Part shown: positions 46,073 to 58,557 of the stretch, one piece after another
How positions within the stretch are numbered: the first letter of the stretch is position 1
Layout: every line of letters begins with the position of its first letter
From: Lunularia cruciata
Lineage: Eukaryota; Streptophyta; Marchantiopsida; Lunulariales; Lunulariaceae
Reading direction: 5' to 3'
DNA length: 64,000 nt
Assembly (NCBI GenBank): GCA_948567375.1
Contig: OX419756.1
Span: 48,498,333 to 48,562,332 of the forward strand
The notes under the pieces: model-generated
Told to the model about the DNA's origin: nothing
Database searches by the model: none
What the model saw: only the letters and a program-made list of their open reading frames with translations
Program-made: the position numbers and the translations under genes

Positions 46073-48916
46073 AACAATTGTAAGAGACTTGATAAGTGGA
46101 AGTAAGAGCCTTTGTATGTTGTCGGTGTCCTCGTTGAATGTGGCAATGTGCAAGGATACAATCAACTTTGTACTCCTCATGATCATGGATAGGGATGGGA
46201 GGAAGAGGAGGTTGGACACGTGAGGAAAAAGAAGATGGGTTAGGAACAAAAGGTTTCAACTTGGAAATATGAAAGACAGGTTGGATGCGCATATGACAAG
46301 GTAAGGCAAGGCAATAAGCAATAGGAGAGATGATTTGGGTGACATCAAAGGGTCCTATCCAATTAGAGGTGAGTTTCCAAAATTGGGTATCAAGTGGGAG
46401 GGGTAGGTTACTAGAGGATAACATGACTTTATCACCGACTTCAAAGGTGAGATCACGACGATGGTGATCCGCATATTGTTTCTGACAATTTTGAGCAACA
46501 AGGAAGTGAGATTTGGCTTGTTGGAGAGATTAGGATATGGTGGTCAAGAAGGTTGAAGTATGAGGGACCTAAGATGGAGGAGGAGAAAGAAGAGAATTTG
46601 GAACAAGCGGATCGTGGCCAAAATTGAGAATGAAAGGAGAAAATTTGGTGCTTGTCTATTTGGAATTATTGTAGGCAATGACAAAGGCATGCAACATATC
46701 CTCCAAGGTACAATTTGCATGTTTGGTTTGTCCATCAATTTGAGGATGATAGGCCATGGACAAAGCAAGTTTGGTGATGAGTATCTGGAAGAGTGCTTGC
46801 CAAAACTTATTGGTGAATTAAGGATCACAATCAAAGATGAGTTTATGTGGCATCCCATGATGCTTGAAGATATTGTCAAAGTAGATTTGCGCTAAGATTG
46901 GAGCATCATGGTATCAAAGGTTGGTCCCAAGTAGATTTGCTTACTAAGCTTATCCACAAACACCACGATTGTTATGTGTCCTTGCTTTGTCTTGGGTAAC
47001 GATATGATGAGATCCAAGCTCACGTGTTCTCATTGAGCAGATGGAATGGGAAGTGGTTGAAGGAATCCACTCAGATTTTGGTTGTTGGCCTTGTTATGTT
47101 GGCAGCTCTTACACAATTGGACAAACTCTTGAACATCTTGTATCATGTTGGGCAACCACCATTGGCGTTGGAGGGTACCCAAGGTCTTGTCCACACCCAT
47201 GTGACCAACTAGTAGTAAATCATGGGCTTCTTGAAGGCGCACAAGTCAAAGATCACCTTTGGCTGGAACCATAGATCCGGTCCTCATGGAATAGAACGTC
47301 TTCCTTGAAGGAGAAGGTGTTGTACTCCTTGTTGCATGCTATAAGACAACCATGTACCATTTCAAGTAAGGGATCTTGTTGTAGAGTTGATTGAAACTCA
47401 TTTTGGACCTTGGAGTCAATTGACACCGTTGTAATTGCTGCCGTGATGAGAGGAAGAGACCTCAAATCAGGTCATTGTGATAGCGCATCAAGGATGACAT
47501 GGAACCGACCTAGTTTGTACTCAAATTTGATGTCAAAAAAATGGAGTTGCTCCTCTCATCAATGATGTCAACTCTTCATGTGCTCCAAGTGTAAGGTTTG
47601 CAACAATGGTTTGTGATCAGTTTGCATGATCACTTGTTTCCCCAAGAGATAATGCCTCCATACCTTGGTGGCATATACCATTGCAAGTTGTTGTTGATCT
47701 CAAGCAGAGTAATTTTTTCAGCCATATTTAGTCAGCAAGACACAAAGGCAATGAGATGTAGTCTATCTAGGAATTCTTGTTGCAACACGACTCCAATTGC
47801 AAAGTTAGAAGTATCAAAATCAACCACACATGGTAGTTGAGGATCATATGTTGAAGATAGGCCTTGAAGACACCATATGTTTCAACTTTTGGAATGCTTC
47901 TTTGTGCTTGGTGGTCCATTGGAAGCTCAAGTTCTTCCCCAAGAGGTCAATCAATGGTGCAACCACATGGTATAATAATGGATGAACCATCGGTAAAGAC
48001 TGGCCAATCCATTAAATGCCCATACTTTTGTAGCATCCTTTGGAGTAGGCCAATCAATAAAGGCCTTGATTTTCTCCTCTTCCATCTTGATCCCCTCCGA
48101 TGAGATCTTGTGACCCAAGAAGGTAACTTCCTTCTGCCAAAAGGCACACTGTGATTTCTTATAGTAAAATTTCCATTGTTGTAGTTGTCTTAGGACTTCT
48201 TGCACATGATTCACATATTCTGCCTATATCTTGCTATAGATTAAGATATCATCCAAGAACACCAGCACGTACCAATCCAATAGTCTATCCAACACTTGAT
48301 GCATCTGATCCATGAAGACTTTTGGAACATTAGTGAGCCCAAAAGGTAGAACTCTCTACTCAAAATGCCCATACCTTGTGCAAAAGGTAATCTTTTGCAC
48401 ATCTTTCCTATCAATGTGGATTTGCCAATAGCCACTATGAAGATCCAACTTGGAAAAGTATCATGCTCCCCTCAATTGCTCAAGAAAGTCATTGATCCAA
48501 GGCAAGGGATATGCATTTTTCATTGTTTGCTTATTGAGCCCACGATAATCAATACATAAACAAAGTCCTCCATCCTTCTTGGGAACAAATAGTACCAGTG
48601 CTCCCCAAGAAGAGGTGTTGTGTTGTATGAAGTCCTTCTTTAACAACTCCATAAGTGTTGTTTGCAACTCCTCCAACTCCTTTGGTGAGAGCCAATAGAT
48701 TGATCTACTCACTGGAGTACTCCTTGGTAATAACTCAAATCTTGAAGGGCATACCACGATCAAAGGGTAATCCCTTAGGCAGATCAGCTGGAAACACGTC
48801 CACAAACTCTTGAACTATGTGATCAACCATTGCTTGATGAGGCTCTTGGCACTCCTCAGATTGTCCTTGTGCAACCGGCTTGATCTTCACTACAAAAATA
48901 GACTTATCTTCCTCCA

Positions 48917-49102
48917 AAGCTTGCTCCATGGCTGCTTCATTAATAAACTTTCCATCTAAGGACTCATCTTTCTTCAAAGCTTGCTCCATGGCTACTTTCT
49001 TGGTAAAATTCCCATCTTGGGACTCATCCTCCTTCAAGGCTTTCTCTATGGCTACCTTCTTGACCAACTTCCCATCTTGGGACTGACTATTTTTAGGTGT
49101 CT
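48917..49102 (-). repeat. Three 63-bp tandem repeats in the GypA linker (second copy)
   Basis: Counterpart of 98-283. On the minus strand it encodes units of the type ESQDGNFTKKVAMEQALKKD between the protease and reverse-transcriptase regions. Confidence 0.75.
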
Positions 49103-50721
49103 TACTCAAAGATGCCAAACAACCTAATCGGAAATTCCTACCTTGGTGTTGTACTTGAATTTGTTGTCAAGTCCAATCAAATTGAACCTTATGATGTTCA
49201 AGCCAAAGTAGTCCTAGAATGACATTGTAGTGCAGAGGTCCCATTACAAACCTCATACACTCCACATACTCCTTCACAATCTTGAAAGTAACAAGATATA
49301 AGGTATGGAATGCAAAACACTTTCTTCCATCCGCCAACATCAATCTACTTCCAATTACTACCTTGATAAGAGTACCCAATTCCTTTACTACTTGCATAGA
49401 TATGCAATTCTTTGAACTTCTAAAATCAACCAAAATCTTACAACCCCGATTAGATATCATACCTTGCAAGTGAAGCAAACTTGCATAGGTCGAGCTTTCA
49501 ATCCCATTAGAACTAATCAAGCTCCTAGTAGATGACTCAAAATCTCCTATTGGGATTCCTTGTTTCCTTGATTGTTCTACTCCACAAACTCCATTTGTGC
49601 AACTTGTTGAGGTCACCCATTCTTGAGTGTGCATTCAACAATACAATGTCCTAATTGGTGACAATAAAAACAACCACCATTCTGTCGCAATTTCTCTTTA
49701 TCTGTAATGCCAAGTGATCTCTGTTGAATGGCATCAATCTCTATTGGTGCCGGCTCCTCCACCCATATGTAGTGTAATAGTAGGTTCTATGGAGGTCAAG
49801 ATCGAGACCAAGTTGTTGCAACCAAGGAATCAAAAAATTCGGCCAACCGCATGGCTTCCTCCAAGTGTTGCGACTCTTGCATGGTTACCTCTAATTTGGT
49901 TCTTGACTTCAAGCCCCTCAAAAATTGATCTAGAGCTTCACCTTCCAATATATTTAGAATTTACATGATGGTATTCTAAAATTGCATGATGTAATTTCTT
50001 ACAGAGCCAATTTGTTTCAACTCTACCAACCTATCCCGTGCAGCTCATGTGGCATTTATAGCTTGGAACCAACTAATTATTGCACTCTTGAATTTTACCA
50101 AGTCAAGCTTGGTGTAACAATTTGTCATTCAGCTTGCTCCACTTGGAATCTCCACCATAGCTTTGCTAATCCATCCAATTGGCTAGAAGCCAAGAGAATT
50201 TGTTTTTGCTCATCTTGCAGATTGGTAGCTTCAAAATAATGTTCATAGTCAAATATAAAATTATCCATTGCACCCAAGAGATTCTTGCCTTCAAATGCCT
50301 TGGGTTTAGGGAATTGGATTTGATCTTCTACTTCTCAAACTGGTGCTCTCTTTATGTGCTCTTGTCATCAAAGCTCTCGTTCATCCAACAATCAAGTAAG
50401 GTGCTCAATTTGTTGCTGCATAGCAAGGATAACATCGGGCATTGCCGCCATGGTTGCTACTCTATCATGCTACCCCTAATCTATCTAATTTGTTAACACA
50501 TAGAAACAACATGTCCACCATTCTCCATAAGTTACAACCGGAAGCACCAAGGGTTCCTCAAATATGGTGATCATATGCAAAAAATCTTGTCCAAAGTGTG
50601 AGGTGATGAATTGTATGAAACAATGCTTGGGTAGTACTTGGACACAAAAATCCTAATGGTTTGGTGGAAGTTGATTTGGTGGTCCATAAATTCCATCTAT
50701 TCTATTCCTACTCTGATACAA

Positions 50722-51133
50722 TGTAAAAGACCGAGACCGAGGAGAGAAATAGGAGAATGGAAACTCACATTGGGACACTTGAATGTGAGAAAACTCCAAA
50801 TACCTAGCATGAGCTTTGGCTTTGATATTTATAGGTAGCATACAAGGCCCTTGAGAAGCTTCTCAAGAAGCTTCCTTGAGCCGCTTCCTTAAAATGCAAG
50901 GCAAGTTAACCAAGAAGCTTCTTAAGAAGCTTCCTTCTAGAAGCCACCTACTTGGCGTGCAAGATAAGTTAGTTAGAAGCTTCTAGAAGTTACCTGCTTA
51001 GGGTGCAAGTTAAGCTAGTCGCAAAGCTTCCCAAGAAGCTTCATTGATGCTTCTAGAATATTTTGGACTAATTTGGCTTATTCTCTACTTTGTTAGCCTT
51101 ACTAATTATGTCATTAAACTCCATATTGTTACA
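50722..51133 (-). repeat. GypA LTR (5' LTR of the 6.6-kb copy)
   Basis: About 412 bp with TG...CA ends. Heat-shock-element arrays lie at 50855-50874, 50914-50942 and 50976-50988, and a TATA box (TATAAATA) at the complement of 50826-50833. Confidence 0.9.
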
Positions 51134-54100
51134 TGCATTGTATCGTCCTTCTTCTTCACAAACAAAACAAGAGCCCCATATGGTGATACATTAGGTTGGA
51201 TAAAACCCTTTTGCAACATATCCTTAATTTGAGCCTTACACTCCTCCAACTCCTGAGGTGATAACGGATATGGGGCCTTACAAGGAGGGGTCTTCCCCGA
51301 AAGTATCTCAATTTTATGATCTACTTTCCTTTTTAGTGGTAATCTTAGAGGTAGATCATCTCGGAAGACATCTTGAAATGGATTTACCACATCCTTCAAT
51401 TTCTCAAGAATTTGTCCATCAAGTTGTGCACTTTAGAATTCTCTTATTAAACCCATGAAACATCTATTTGTCTTACGAGTAATGGTTGTTCTTGTGACAT
51501 AAAGAGGCAATTTCTACCTATGTGCTTTTTCTCTAACCCCAATGATCATCCATTGGCGTGTGCTCATTGCTTTCTTCCTCCAATCTACCCTAGGGTTGTA
51601 TTGCTTCATCCAAGGCATGCCTAAGATTGCATCATAATGAGCTAATTATATCACTCGCCACTCAATTGCTTCTTGATATTCTCCTATAGAGAGTGTTACC
51701 CTTATGGATAACGACTCAATCTTCTCTATTTACCCATTAGGTAACTCTACTTCTTCACTCTCATCTTTCTCTAGATCCATCCCCAATTTTATTGCAATAG
51801 AGCAAGATAAGAAATTCTTTGTTACTCCAAGATCTATCAATTCTCTCACTTGATTGCCTTCTAGGACCCCATTCACAACAATCAATTGTGAGTTTGCTTA
51901 TCTAAATCTTTGTGCATTGTAATACCAAAAACTATCCATATGATCTAAATGGGAAATTTGGTTTGGTAACATCTAGGATGATGTCATACATGATGGTAAA
52001 AATAGATCAGATAAAAATATCACCAAAAGAGTACTTCTACTAATAGGGCAGAAATCAAAACAAACTTGAAAACCTTAGATCCAATAGCTAGACATATGAT
52101 TTAAAGGTGAGAATTGGTTTGGTAACATATGGAAGGATGTTACACATGATGGACTTAACATATCAGAAAGAGGTATCACCAAAAGGGGACTCCTACTAAT
52201 AGAGTAGGAACCAAAATATGCTTGAAATCTTTGAAGGCAATTTTGGAAGTCTAAACTGATGAATTAGGCCTTGAAAATGTACAAATTATTTCCCAATGGA
52301 GGAGAGGTTGGCCTTCCCTTCCCCCTTGGTTTGTCTCATTGAGAGCTTTCCAATGGTACTTTACCCATATGATTATGAGATTCCTACAAGAAGATTCCCT
52401 AAAATATTCCTCTTGGTCAAAGCTTGTTTGACCAACCACATAGGACCTAGACCGACATGTCACCCATCCAAGTAAGTAATCCAAGGGTGGAGCTTGCTGA
52501 CATGTCACTTATGTATGTGCCTAATCCTATGGTGGAGCTTCCTTGGGGTAGATCTTCTTTGTCTATATAATAAAGAGAAGGTGCTCCTTTGGGGCATCGA
52601 ATGATTGAGTGTGAAATTTTTGTTTTCTCTCTTCTCTTGTCCTTGGAGTATTACATGCACTCATCTTCTTCCTCCCCTCACTTGTCCACTTCCCTATTGA
52701 GCCAATAAGGCCGCAAGGTACCTTTATTGGCAATCTTTGTTTTCCGAGGTGATTTCTACCTCCTCTTCTTCCATGCGTCTCTCCATGTTGTTCAAAGATC
52801 ACTTGTATGGAGGCCAAGGGCCCCTAGGGAGATGAACACAATAGTTAATGGACATATGCCCAATACTACCATAATTGTAGCAACAATGTTGTTCTCCTCA
52901 AATTCCTTCTCCTTGTGAGACTCCATCTCTCCATTCTTCCACCCGTCCCCGCTGTCCATGAAGCAGTCGTGCTCCTCTATCTTGAAACCAAAGGTTGCCC
53001 AATTCCATTGGTGTTTGTCCATCCATGTGTAGCATTTCTGCTTGATGGTGTTGAGATAGAACTACTCCTTCACCTCCTCCAAGTGCTCTTGCTATTCTTT
53101 GAGCACAAGCAATGGCTTCAAATACAGTGCGAGGATTTTGTACCATGACTTCTTGGCAAATTCAGTACTTCAACCATTGTTTGAAATTGTCTAGAGCCTC
53201 TGCTAGACTCATGTTGGTTATTACAACTTGTAGATCCAGAAATGCTTCCACATACTCTTGTGTGCTATTCTTTTATTTCAATCCCCATAGCCGGATTCGG
53301 GCCATCTGCACGGAATCCACAGATTGTAAATTCTTCAAAAGTTCTTCTTGCATTGTTGTTCACATGAACTCCATTCTTTTTGCAAACATTGATCATTCCC
53401 AAGCATCATACCATGTGAGGGCTTTATCGGTCAGTTTCCGACATGCAAACATGCCTATGGCATGCTCAATGATCTCCGTCGAGAACAATTGGAAGTGTCA
53501 ATTCAGTCTTGAGATCCAATTCTCTGCTACTCCTATAGCACGCTGCCCCTTGTAAGGCTTGATATTGCATGTCTTTTTCATATGTAGTAACAATGTGGCT
53601 TCATCATTGGTCGGGTTTGATGTCATAAGCACGGGTGCCTCTCCAAGTACTTCAATTGTAGGTACTATGCTTTGAGATGGTTCTCCTTCTTGCATTATTT
53701 GATCATTTTTGAGGGTTTGTACTTGATTTTGTAATGCCTCCATGGTCATCTTGATTTCTTGAAACTCTTTCAACATCCCTTGTATTCCTTGCATTGGCTC
53801 TTGCAATTGCGGATCCATGATTCCTACATACAATTGATGTTCACTTGCTACTTCCTACTTCAATATAGGGTTAGAATGATCACTCAAGAGGGTACAAAAA
53901 CTATGGAGACTACCATTGGGACCTCAAAGGCCATCACTCGTTGATAATATTCATCACCAAAATTGTGGACTACAAAATCCCTAACCATCATTTTTGGTCT
54001 AACTACATAATAGATTTCTACTTGCATGTTGGAAGGGTGAGGATTTGGTACATTCAAATCCATCACATCATAATAGAATGTAGATTATCAAATCTCAATC

Positions 54101-54428
54101 CCTATTGTATACCACTATAGGTAGATCAATGAGTTTGGTTAATTCATCACTTTGTCTATGAATTTTGCTCCAAAGTGATAAACCAGCAATACTCTCATTT
54201 GCTCATGCTAGATGTATATAGTCTTGATGTGGAATGGATTCAAGAATGAGAAGCTAGGTGCATGAAATTGTCCTCCCGGTGCATCCATCCCATCCACTCT
54301 CTATAGCCCTTCCCAAGTCTAGCAATTGCACTATGTTCTCCACCTTGAATTACTCAATTTTAATTGCTAGTGCTCTTCCAAGAAGGGTGATCCACTCTCT
54401 TGGATTAAAACACTTGCTTTGATATCAT
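51134..54428 (-). mobile_element. Old Ty3/Gypsy element (GypB) body, interrupted by a GypB solo LTR
   Basis: On the minus strand: a primer-binding-site-like block next to 54429 (TGATATCAAAGC), gag (53833 to about 52900, including QVQTLKNDQ and AENWISRLN), a zinc-knuckle-like stretch near 52860 (GSIGHMSINYC), a protease-like region (about 51900-51540, AHYDAILGMPWMKQYNP), and the beginning of reverse transcriptase (51399-51140, SPQELEECKAQIKDMLQKGFI and PYGALVLFV). The left end stops at the GypA LTR. A solo LTR in opposite orientation sits at 51918-52655. It is a fossil with many breaks. Confidence 0.75.
51918..52655 (+). repeat. Solo LTR, family GypB, inserted in the GypB body
   Basis: It runs from TGTAATACC to GGAGTATTACA (about 738 bp), the reverse orientation of the copies at 2638 and 21749. 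It is flanked by TGCAT and TGCAC, a near target duplication (4 of 5). A TATA box (TATATAATAAAG) lies at about 52563-52574 in its transcription direction. Confidence 0.85.
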
Positions 54429-55090
54429 TGTAATACTTTGAGGACAAGAGAATTCTTCAAGAGAGAAAACACAAATCTTGCACTCAATCCTTTGATGCCC
54501 CAAAGGAGCACCTTCTCTTTATTACATAGGAAAGAGGATCTCCTCAAAGGAAGCTCCACTCTTGGATCAGATATGTGGATTGGTGACCTATTAGCGATGA
54601 GTCCAAGGGGGAGTGGGGGGTTTCTATTTTTTAAGGTCACCAATCCATGTATCTGATCCAAGGGTGACATGGATAAGCTAAAGGTATTACCAAAATTTAT
54701 CCATGTAGATAAGCTAGAGGTATGACAAAAAGAGTACTTCTACTAATAGGTCAAAAACCAAAACATGCTTGGAAACTTTAGAATCAATAGTTAGGCATAT
54801 GATCTAGAGGTGAAACTTGGGGTGGTGACATTTGGAAGGATGTTACAGATGATGGAGAACGTCAAATAGATAGAAGTATCACCAAAAGAGCACTTCTACT
54901 AATAAGACAAAAGCCAAAAATAGCCTGAAAACTTTAAAGCCATTTTTGGGGCTTACAATGGAGGGGGGATTTTTTCTATTTTTGAGGTCCAATTCATTTG
55001 TTTAGGCCTCCAAAATGGCTTTAAAGTTTTTAGGCTATTTTTGGCTTCTGCACTATTAGTAGAAGTGCTTTATATACTTTTTTCATTCCT
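54429..55090 (-). repeat. GypB LTR-derived block with fold-back rearrangement
   Basis: It begins with the GypB LTR end (TGTAATACTTTGAGGAC) beside the primer-binding-site-like block, consistent with the 5' LTR of the element at 51134-54428. The collinear LTR match is soon lost. 54546-54573 is inverted against 54636-54663 (CTTGGATCAGATATGTGG type arms). About 54885-54946 is inverted against about 55010-55066 (arms with AGCCAAAAATAGCCT). The block is therefore made of LTR pieces in both orientations. Confidence 0.75.
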
Positions 55091-55327
55091 TGTATGTTAT
55101 AAATGATGTGTAGCTTTGCATCAATATTTATGACAATTTTCAACAACTCTCTTCTCTCATCTAATTTCTTTCTTCATGATTCTAGTACATCTTGATTTTC
55201 TCCTTCATTCCTTTTTTTTTAACTCCAATTCCTATTCTACCAAATTCTTCCAAATTATTCCCTTCCTTTCTGTAGTTGAACTCCCTCTTGTGCACTCTTT
55301 AGAAATCTCACTCCCCTCTAACTCTAT

Positions 55328-55646
55328 CTTTTGAATTCCCACTCGTTTCAAATAGCAATACTTTCAAATATCAATATTACTGGTTTCTGATAGCAACTTC
55401 TTGCATAGACATTGATAAACATTGCAAATCAACTTGTTTGACCTTGCAAATCCACCATAGAATCTCTCATTGTACTTCACACCAACCTTTTGAATTCCCA
55501 CTCGTTTCAAATAGCAATACTTTCAAATATCAATATTACTGGTTTTTGATAGCAACTTCTTGCCATAGATATTAATAGACATTGCAAATCAACTTGTTTG
55601 ACCTTGAAAATCCACCATAGAATCTCTCATTGTACTTCACACCAAC
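55328..55646. repeat. Tandem duplication, two copies of 159-160 bp
   Basis: Copies at 55328-55486 and 55487-55646 share nearly every base (both start CTTTTGAATTCCCACTCG and end CTTCACACCAAC), with only a handful of differences. The duplication is therefore fairly recent. No coding function was seen. Confidence 0.9.
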
Positions 55647-55649
55647 CCA

Positions 55650-56660
55650 TCTTGCATATTCTCCTTGACAAAAAAAATTACTCTCTTAATAGTTTTTTGA
55701 TAATTTTTATAATTGATACAATGCACTCATGGATCATCTCATACTCTCAGGGGTTTCTAATGCATTTTCATTGGGTAGGGATCCACTATCCCATGGTGGA
55801 TAGTCATTCTTACATTCCACAAGTCCAAAGCATGGAGTACTATCTTCTTCATCTTCACTCCAATAGTCTTTTGCTTCCTTTTATTCATAGTCTGGACTCA
55901 TTCATTATCCTCTCTACCTTGCTTCTCATTATTTCTCAAAAGCATTTCCCTATTTTCTTCTTCAATCAGAGATTGTTACTACTGCATGGTATCGGTACTT
56001 GTGCATGATATTGCTTCTTGCTCAAAATTGGGACCAAAATTGCACTTTGAATTCTCAATGTGAATTGAATTGACACTTTAAGGTGGCACTAATGAAAGCA
56101 AGAAATGAAATAGGTTAATTGTGTCAAAGATGCAAATGAGTAGTTTGTATGTCAAGCATTTGTACCATTTGTTCACACTTTGCTTTGTTGGACTTTGACA
56201 CTCTTCTTGCTCTTCAAATTTGAATTCAGGTCTTGATCTTGATTCATTAATTATTCAATTAGTGTAAATTTAAATTCATGTTAAAAACCTATCACCCTAA
56301 AATGCTAAGGATTATGATTTTGATTTCCCAACAAAGTAAGGCATCTCAGTCTGAAAAAGACTATGGTCGAGTAAAAAGAATAGTATGTCGCACAAGTCCA
56401 AATAGGTATAATTTCTTAACCATCCATAGAGAGCACTACGATTAAAGGGGACATTAGTGGGGTTTCAAAAATAGTTTTGACCAATGATTATGGGGTAAAT
56501 GACAAACTACTTAACTTATTTTAGTGAAATGAGGAATATGTATTCCATATATTAGTGCGGCAAGGGAGATAGTGCAAGTTATGGAAAATGATACACACCA
56601 CGATGTGGCAACCAAGAATTTGATTGAGGGATGAGGAATTTTACTCCAAAAGGGCAACAA
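55650..56660. other. Spacer, no gene recognised
   Basis: The open frame 55598-56008 (+) is rich in His/Ser/Leu, overlaps the tandem duplication, and resembles no family I know. The rest is AT-rich with no clear signal. Confidence 0.35.
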
Positions 56661-56661
56661 A

Positions 56662-57233
56662 AATTTAGCAATAGGAGATCAAGTACTTGATTGCAATGCA
56701 ATCTCACATTTGGATGTAGGACCAGTGGGAGCCATCGAGTGGCCACGAGTGGCTATAAGTGCCATTGAGCGGCAATTGGTGAAAGCCCATTTAATCCTTA
56801 ATTAACACACTACACTGGGTGGCAATTGGCACCGACCGGATTCACCCCAAACCAGGCACTTTATTAACCTTAAATTGTAATTAATGCTTTATGGTGTGCT
56901 AACTGAAAGCTCCATATCCTACAAACCACATGTTATGGAGTTTGTTAATATTAAAAAAGTTGGACAAAAATTTGTAGTGGGTACTCTTTCTTCCTCCTGC
57001 CTGCACCCTATACTGATTTAGTCAACGCATCGTCAACGCATCAAAATCTATATGAAAATATATAGAGCTTTGTAAAACTATTTCTGAAACCCCTTACTAT
57101 GTATACATAATAAGGGCAAAATCACAAAAGGTAAAGGACAAAAGGGATTTAAGAGTCATGTGGTAAATCATATATAAATGCAATTACTACACATGGTGTT
57201 GTAAGGACTTGACAAGTAGAAGTAAGAGCCTTG
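56662..57233. repeat. Unclassified dispersed repeat, copy 2
   Basis: Homologue of 45483-46072 in the same orientation, here without Gypsy sequence around it. The palindromic core (about 57091-57116, centre GTATAC) is kept with one mismatched pair. Both copies stop at the same AAGAGCCTTG, which supports a discrete element. Confidence 0.8.
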
Positions 57234-58020
57234 ATTTACCTCTAATTAATGTTTGTCCCCTCCCATACCCACCCTAAACCCCACGGAGAATTTGTGCGTA
57301 ACGTTTTATTTTTGCCAGTCGATAATACTATGAAATGTTGCGCTTACCTCATAATTTAAAATGTGTACCCTGTTTCACCTATCATAAACAAATTCAGAGA
57401 CCCCCATATCGTTTCTTACGTTAACTTAAATTACAGGACCCGAGAAACTCCCTAGTATTTCAGTTATGAGTGGAACACCCGTAAATTATAGTGGTACCGT
57501 CGGACCTATTGCCATAGAACGTCTTCGAACAACCTATAAATTTTAGTACTATTCTCGAATCCTTAGCCCGAAAGAAATTCACCTGTAAATTTAGCTCCGT
57601 TGCCGTAAAATTTTTACGAACAATGGGATGTCTTCCGGCATTGAAAAACTAAATCTTAACCCCCAGTAAAGAAAAGAGAAAAGGTGACCGCGTAGGAAAA
57701 ATGAAGGATGGGAAGACCCCGTCAAGCAGTACAAGGGAGAGAAAAAAAAAGGTAACATGGGGCTAAGCCCCAATAGAGTCTGTATGAGAAATCTGCCCTA
57801 CCGCACCTTAGATATCCGAGCAAGTCGTACCCCCCTAATTAGAACCATACATATTCAAGCCATTTGTTTATAGTCAAACAGGGTTCTGAAAGGAAGAAGC
57901 CTTCACGGACTTTCAGCAGCCCTGAGACATAAAATGGTAGGATGAGAATCCAAAGTGGCATTAGGATATTAAATTACTTTTTCGATTGATGATTAGGTTT
58001 CTTATATTTTGTGAGTCAAG
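57234..58020. other. Spacer upstream of the small heat-shock gene, with a dispersed-repeat fragment
   Basis: No gene was recognised. About 57650-57780 is related, inverted, to 24330-24450. The composition (short CG-containing words) differs from the flanking AT-rich repeat. Confidence 0.35.
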
Positions 58021-58058
58021 GTTTATCTATATTTATATATCTAGAAAAGTGTGTCTTA

Positions 58059-58066
58059 GAAAATTC
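58059..58066 (+). promoter_or_regulatory. Minimal heat-shock element upstream of the sHSP gene
   Basis: GAAaaTTC is a two-unit match to the heat-shock-element consensus, about 490 bases before the ATG. Isolated GAA triplets follow at 58195-58225 (CTCGAAGAAATTAGAAGG). A strong multi-unit element close to the start was not found, so regulation by heat is inferred mainly from the protein family. Confidence 0.3.
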
Positions 58067-58557
58067 TGCCAAGTCTCCTGGAAAATATTATTGTTCTTTT
58101 ATTAAATATCTATTGTGGTGACGTTCTTATACGAGAAAGCTGTGATTTGGAACACTTCTCCAAATGTCAAGAGCTTGGAAGTGTGGAGAATCTGCTCGAA
58201 GAAATTAGAAGGGCCCGGAAAGCTCTAGAGGTGGCATCTCAGAGATAGAGTTGAGCCTCGCTCGACACATCTCGGTGGATCTGGAATCTGAGTTCGTTAC
58301 CAGAACAACCAGCGAACACCTGTATCAATTCTGTTACTTGACATGCAGCCACCACAGTCGGGATCTAATTCTTAGCGGAGTTAGCGGATGAAATTTTTGG
58401 GAGCGTTGCAGATTACGTAGAGTAGTGTTTCGTCGAGCGCCATCGACCATTCTCTGGTGAAAGTGTTACTACTGCATTGAAATTCTATTCAACTCCAAGG
58501 GTTTGAGCGTCGTGAGTCTTGTCAACCGTTCGACACTCGGAAGATAGTAACTCCGCG

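Larger units (their letters stand above)
44574..51133 (-). mobile_element. Ty3/Gypsy element (GypA) with both LTRs
   Basis: The ends are LTRs at 50722-51133 (5', minus reading) and 44574-44940 (3'). Next to the 5' LTR is an iMet-like primer-binding site (about 50709-50720), and next to the 3' LTR a purine tract (complement of about 44941-44955). In order on the minus strand come gag (about 50500-49700), a protease-like region (49634-49167), a repeated charged linker (49102-48917), reverse transcriptase (48805-47950, with [35 protein letters not shown]), RNase H (about 47900-47300), and integrase with its HHCC zinc domain (47242-47030) and core (46980-46500). The C-terminal part is present twice around an inserted repeat (45483-46110). 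It is broken in several places. The two LTRs differ at roughly one base in ten, so the insertion is old. Confidence 0.85.

Noticed and set aside
55328-55646. Possible CRISPR-like or satellite array
   Set aside because: Only two copies of 159 bp with no spacer structure; it is a simple tandem duplication.
58195-58225. Strong heat-shock element close to the sHSP start
   Set aside because: Several GAA triplets are present, but the spacing does not give alternating GAA/TTC units, so only the weak site at 58059 is listed.
58519-58557. N-terminal 13-residue extension of the small heat-shock protein
   Set aside because: The frame starts with TTG there; the ATG at 58558 fits the class II family length.
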